Below, piece by piece: positions 5,536 through 7,772 of a stretch of DNA of 7,772 nt. The stretch's first letter is position 1, and every line of letters begins with the position of its first letter. Location: contig JBBAAG010000112.1 of NCBI GenBank assembly GCA_041658405.1, positions 1 to 7,772 of the forward strand. Reading direction: 5' to 3'. This DNA comes from Elusimicrobiota bacterium. GTDB lineage: Bacteria; Elusimicrobiota; UBA5214; JBBAAG01. The notes below the pieces were generated by a model. The model made no database searches and was not told where the DNA came from. It was given only the letters and a program-made list of their open reading frames with translations. The position numbers were made by a program, and so were the translations under genes.

Positions 5536-7380
5536 ATGAAAAATACGGTAATATTGTTTTTGTTGTTAGAAATAGCATTTTTTGTACAGCCATCATATTC
5601 AGGAACTAACTGGAAAATGGATAACAACAATAACTTTGTAGTAAAAGCGTTGTCAGTGAATTCAACAGGGTCAATATCTCCTATAGGATGGACGCAGGAT
5701 GTGAGATTGAGTTATAACAATCATACTGTAGGATATCCAAAAATGTCTGCAGACGGTGAAGGAATTTTACATGTTGTTTGGGGTGAACACCTTTCAGATG
5801 GCATATATACGTACTATAAAAAGAGCTTAGATGATGGGAAAACATGGACATCTGATTTTTTGTTATTTCATAGTACAGGGATTGTAATTGGTAGCACTCT
5901 ATTAAATATGTGTTTTTGTTCATGGGATAATACATTATGTCTTTATTGGACAGACAATAGGGATGGTAATTATGAAATATATTACAAACAAAGCACAGAT
6001 GGCGGTTTGACTTGGGGTAATGAAACAAGGTTGACCAATGGGGATGGTGATGCTAAACGTCTGTTTTTAACCTATAAAGACAATAGTATTCATCTGTTTT
6101 GGAGTGAAAATAGAGTAAGCAAATATAACGATGAAATATATTATAAACGAAGCACAGATGGCGGCCTGACTTGGAGCGATGATATAAGATTGACTAATGC
6201 TGATCACTATTCCTGGGATAGTTGCAGCGCATTGAACAACAATGTATTACACTTGGTTTGGGCAGACTTCCGTGATAGCAGCGGTTCTCTCAAAGACAGT
6301 GAGCTTTATTACAGATATAGCGAAGATAATGGAACAACCTGGAGCAATGAAGTTAAATTAACTTCTGCTCCTGGAGTTGCTTACGAACCATACTTGCTGG
6401 CGGTAAATAATATTTTACATTTAGTATGGTCGGACTCAAAGTATAGTAATAACGATACGGAAATATATTATAAGAATAGTAAAGACAATGGCAAAACCTG
6501 GAGTGAAGATAAAAGATTGACGTTTCATCAAGCAGGTACCTTAAGTCCTATCATGACGAGTGACCAAAACGGGTTACATTTAGTATGGAGCGATTATAGG
6601 AATGGCAGTGATATATATTACAAAAAAAGTATTGATGAAGGTGAAACTTGGGGGAGTGATATACGGCTTACATATAATCCTTCATATTCACTTCCTGATT
6701 CACTTATTAGTGTTAATGGGATCTTACACTTATTATTTGGCGATGAACGAATCCAACCCGGTGCCGATATTTACTACAAACGATTTGACCCGACTGCGCC
6801 AGTAGGAAAACCTGGCAAACCACAAGCTGACAAGGTTTTTAAGGACACACAAAGCATTCATTTTTACTGGAATAAGGGTACGGTTACTGATCCAGAAAGT
6901 GATTTAGTGGCTTATCACATACAAATTGGTACACAAATAGGGTTATCCGATCTGTGTGACGGCGAAGGCACAGGCTTTGGGATAACTGGTACTGATTTGG
7001 GTAACAATACATATTACTGCCGTGTACGAGTAAAAAGTGAAGTGGGGTATTACTCGGATTGGAGCGACTGGAGCGACGGTATAGGAATAAACACCCCGCT
7101 GCAGAACACGAAAATATATCCTAATCCATACAGGATAGGAGTGGATAGTACTATAGTGTTTAGCAATTTAGATGTCCAGGAAGCTGTCCTAAAAATTTAT
7201 ACGATTACCGGCGATCTAGTATGGCAGTCTTCCATCAAAGATGGTGAAAAAAATATTAAATGGGATGGATATAATACTTTAGGCGGCCAAGTTGCGAGCG
7301 GGATATATTTGTATGTGTTGAGCAGCACCAGCAACAAAAACATTTTTGTGGTAAGAGATAAAATTGCAGTGATTAAGTAA
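5536..7380 (+). CDS. Exported Asp-box (BNR) beta-propeller protein with FN3-like domain and sorting-type C-terminal tail
   Basis: This 614-aa protein has a signal peptide (1-22, cleavage after PSYS). Residues about 52-418 hold six Asp-box motifs, S-x-D-x-G-x-T-W, starting at 97, 153, 206, 262, 315 and 365, spaced 50-56 residues. Each is preceded by YYK/YYR and followed by RLT, with LHLVWSD strands between, so a sialidase-type propeller. No arginine triad of a true sialidase is evident, so enzymatic activity should not be assumed. Residues about 423-518 are FN3-like and end in WSDWSDG. Residues 527-614 (YPNPY, ITGDLVW, KWDGYNTLGG, VASGIYLYVL) form a FlgD/Por-like C-terminal domain, the tail type associated with type IX-like secretion or cell-surface attachment. 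There is no Shine-Dalgarno close to the ATG. Arg codons are largely AGA/AGG (10 of 18), unlike the esterase gene, which suggests recent acquisition or relaxed codon use. Confidence 0.92.
   Translation: MKNTVILFLLLEIAFFVQPSYSGTNWKMDNNNNFVVKALSVNSTGSISPIGWTQDVRLSYNNHTVGYPKMSADGEGILHVVWGEHLSDGIYTYYKKSLDDGKTWTSDFLLFHSTGIVIGSTLLNMCFCSWDNTLCLYWTDNRDGNYEIYYKQSTDGGLTWGNETRLTNGDGDAKRLFLTYKDNSIHLFWSENRVSKYNDEIYYKRSTDGGLTWSDDIRLTNADHYSWDSCSALNNNVLHLVWADFRDSSGSLKDSELYYRYSEDNGTTWSNEVKLTSAPGVAYEPYLLAVNNILHLVWSDSKYSNNDTEIYYKNSKDNGKTWSEDKRLTFHQAGTLSPIMTSDQNGLHLVWSDYRNGSDIYYKKSIDEGETWGSDIRLTYNPSYSLPDSLISVNGILHLLFGDERIQPGADIYYKRFDPTAPVGKPGKPQADKVFKDTQSIHFYWNKGTVTDPESDLVAYHIQIGTQIGLSDLCDGEGTGFGITGTDLGNNTYYCRVRVKSEVGYYSDWSDWSDGIGINTPLQNTKIYPNPYRIGVDSTIVFSNLDVQEAVLKIYTITGDLVWQSSIKDGEKNIKWDGYNTLGGQVASGIYLYVLSSTSNKNIFVVRDKIAVIK
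5826..6653 (+). repeat. Array of six Asp-box coding repeats
   Basis: This is an internal degenerate repeat of about 150-168 bp. Each unit encodes YYK-x-S-x-D-x-G-x-T-W and a following RLT. Repeats 2 and 3 are closest to each other (STDGGLTW twice, also nearly the same at DNA level around 5994-6013 and 6152-6171), pointing to recent internal duplication; the others have drifted. Confidence 0.8.
7330..7380 (+). repeat. 51-bp direct repeat, downstream copy
   Basis: This is the final strand of the sorting-type tail and the TAA stop of the BNR gene. It is the functional copy of the repeat; see 5484-5534 for its partner. Confidence 0.9.
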
Positions 7381-7387
7381 AAGGGGA
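7381..7387 (+). promoter_or_regulatory. Ribosome binding site of the TipAS-domain gene
   Basis: AAGGGGA lies 7 nt before the ATG at 7395, immediately after the BNR stop codon. It supports a true start here, so the protein begins at the TipAS domain and not at a MerR domain further upstream. Confidence 0.75.
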
Positions 7388-7394
7388 CGTTAGT

Positions 7395-7772
7395 ATGGTA
7401 AACAAAACAAAATTTCAACCGTTCGATATGACCGAGATTGAGAAACATCAAGAACAATACGCAGAGGAAGTCAAACAAAAATATGGCAATTCTGATGCGT
7501 ATAAAGAAAGCCAGAAAAGAACCGCGAAGTATTCAAAACAGGACTGGCAACGGATTATGTCGCGGGGCGGCGAAATATTCCAAACAGTAGCGGGTTTGAT
7601 GGACACCCCGCCTGAATCGCCGGAAGTACAAAAAGTGGTCGGTGAGTGGAAACAGCATATTACCGACAGTTTCTACAAGTGTACGTTAGAAATTTTCCGC
7701 GGGCTAGGCGATCTGTACGTTGCAGATCCGAGGTTCACAAAGAATATCGATAAAATCAAGCCCGGGTTGTCG
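7395..7772 (+). CDS. Stand-alone TipAS-domain (antibiotic-recognition) protein, cut by window edge
   Basis: The first 126 codons are visible with no stop before the right edge. The sequence matches the ligand-binding C-terminal domain of the Streptomyces thiopeptide-responsive regulator TipAL: FQPFDMTEIEKHQEQYAEEV, then YGNSDAYKESQKRTAKYSKQ, DWQRI, and LGDLYVADPRFTKNIDKIKPGL. In TipAL this all-helical, globin-like domain binds thiopeptides and related drugs and is fused behind a MerR DNA-binding domain. Here no MerR domain precedes it, since the BNR gene ends 14 bp upstream and a good ribosome binding site sits before this ATG. A drug-sequestering role like that of TipAS or AlbA short forms is inference. 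Of the two TipAS pocket cysteines, the first is kept (Cys96) and the second is Gly (Gly103). The domain is about 140 aa, so few residues are missing. Confidence 0.9.
   Translation, partial: MVNKTKFQPFDMTEIEKHQEQYAEEVKQKYGNSDAYKESQKRTAKYSKQDWQRIMSRGGEIFQTVAGLMDTPPESPEVQKVVGEWKQHITDSFYKCTLEIFRGLGDLYVADPRFTKNIDKIKPGLS

Noticed and set aside
5681..6028. Minus-strand open frame of 115 codons opposite the BNR gene
   Set aside because: It is antisense to the Asp-box repeats; its His/Tyr/Ser-rich translation mirrors the sense codons and looks non-coding.
5536..7380. Calling the BNR protein a sialidase (neuraminidase)
   Set aside because: Asp boxes occur in many non-enzymatic propellers, and the arginine triad and catalytic Tyr/Glu/Asp of sialidases are not evident.
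1..7772. CRISPR array, tRNA, rRNA or insertion sequence
   Set aside because: No short regularly spaced repeats, no cloverleaf or rRNA-like stretches, and no transposase or terminal inverted repeats were seen.

Overview
The window looks like a piece of a bacterial chromosome of moderate, slightly AT-rich composition. The clearest landmark is a bacterial F-type ATP synthase operon on the minus strand. The secreted BNR-repeat protein ends in a FlgD/Por-like C-terminal domain ('YPNPY...WDGYN..G..VASGIYLY'). That tail is common in Elusimicrobiota, Bacteroidota/FCB and related candidate phyla. Together with the Na+-type c subunit it suggests an anaerobe from one of these groups, but the phylum cannot be fixed from the sequence alone.

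Left half (1-3903, all minus strand): in transcription order, an RNase HI-type protein (3903-3334), AtpZ-like (3347-3066), AtpI-like (3103-2738), a 135-bp gap with a near-consensus promoter, then atpB (a), atpE (c), atpF (b), atpH (delta) and the first 120 codons of atpA (alpha), which runs off the left edge. The c subunit carries the Gln, Glu-Ser and Tyr positions of Na+-translocating c-rings and a signal-peptide-like N-terminal extension. The rnh, atpZ and atpI genes overlap one another, so they are probably translationally coupled, while the structural genes have their own promoter.

Middle (3904-4083): a 180-bp divergent intergenic region with candidate promoters for both directions and an imperfect dyad just before the plus-strand gene.

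Right half (4084-7772, all plus strand): an unrecognised small secreted protein, a cytoplasmic alpha/beta hydrolase of the esterase type 6 bp downstream, a 138-bp gap, a 614-aa exported Asp-box beta-propeller protein with an FN3-like domain and sorting-type tail, and the first 126 codons of a stand-alone TipAS-domain protein cut by the right edge.

The most unusual structure is in the 138-bp gap. It ends with a 51-bp sequence (5484-5534) that is a near copy (46 of 51 bases) of the last 51 bases of the BNR gene (7330-7380), in frame and including a stop codon. The BNR gene is therefore bracketed by direct repeats of its own 3' end. This is probably the scar of a lost tandem paralogue or of gene turnover by recombination. 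The TipAS protein lacks the N-terminal MerR DNA-binding domain of TipAL-type regulators, and at one of the two ligand-pocket cysteines it has Gly.
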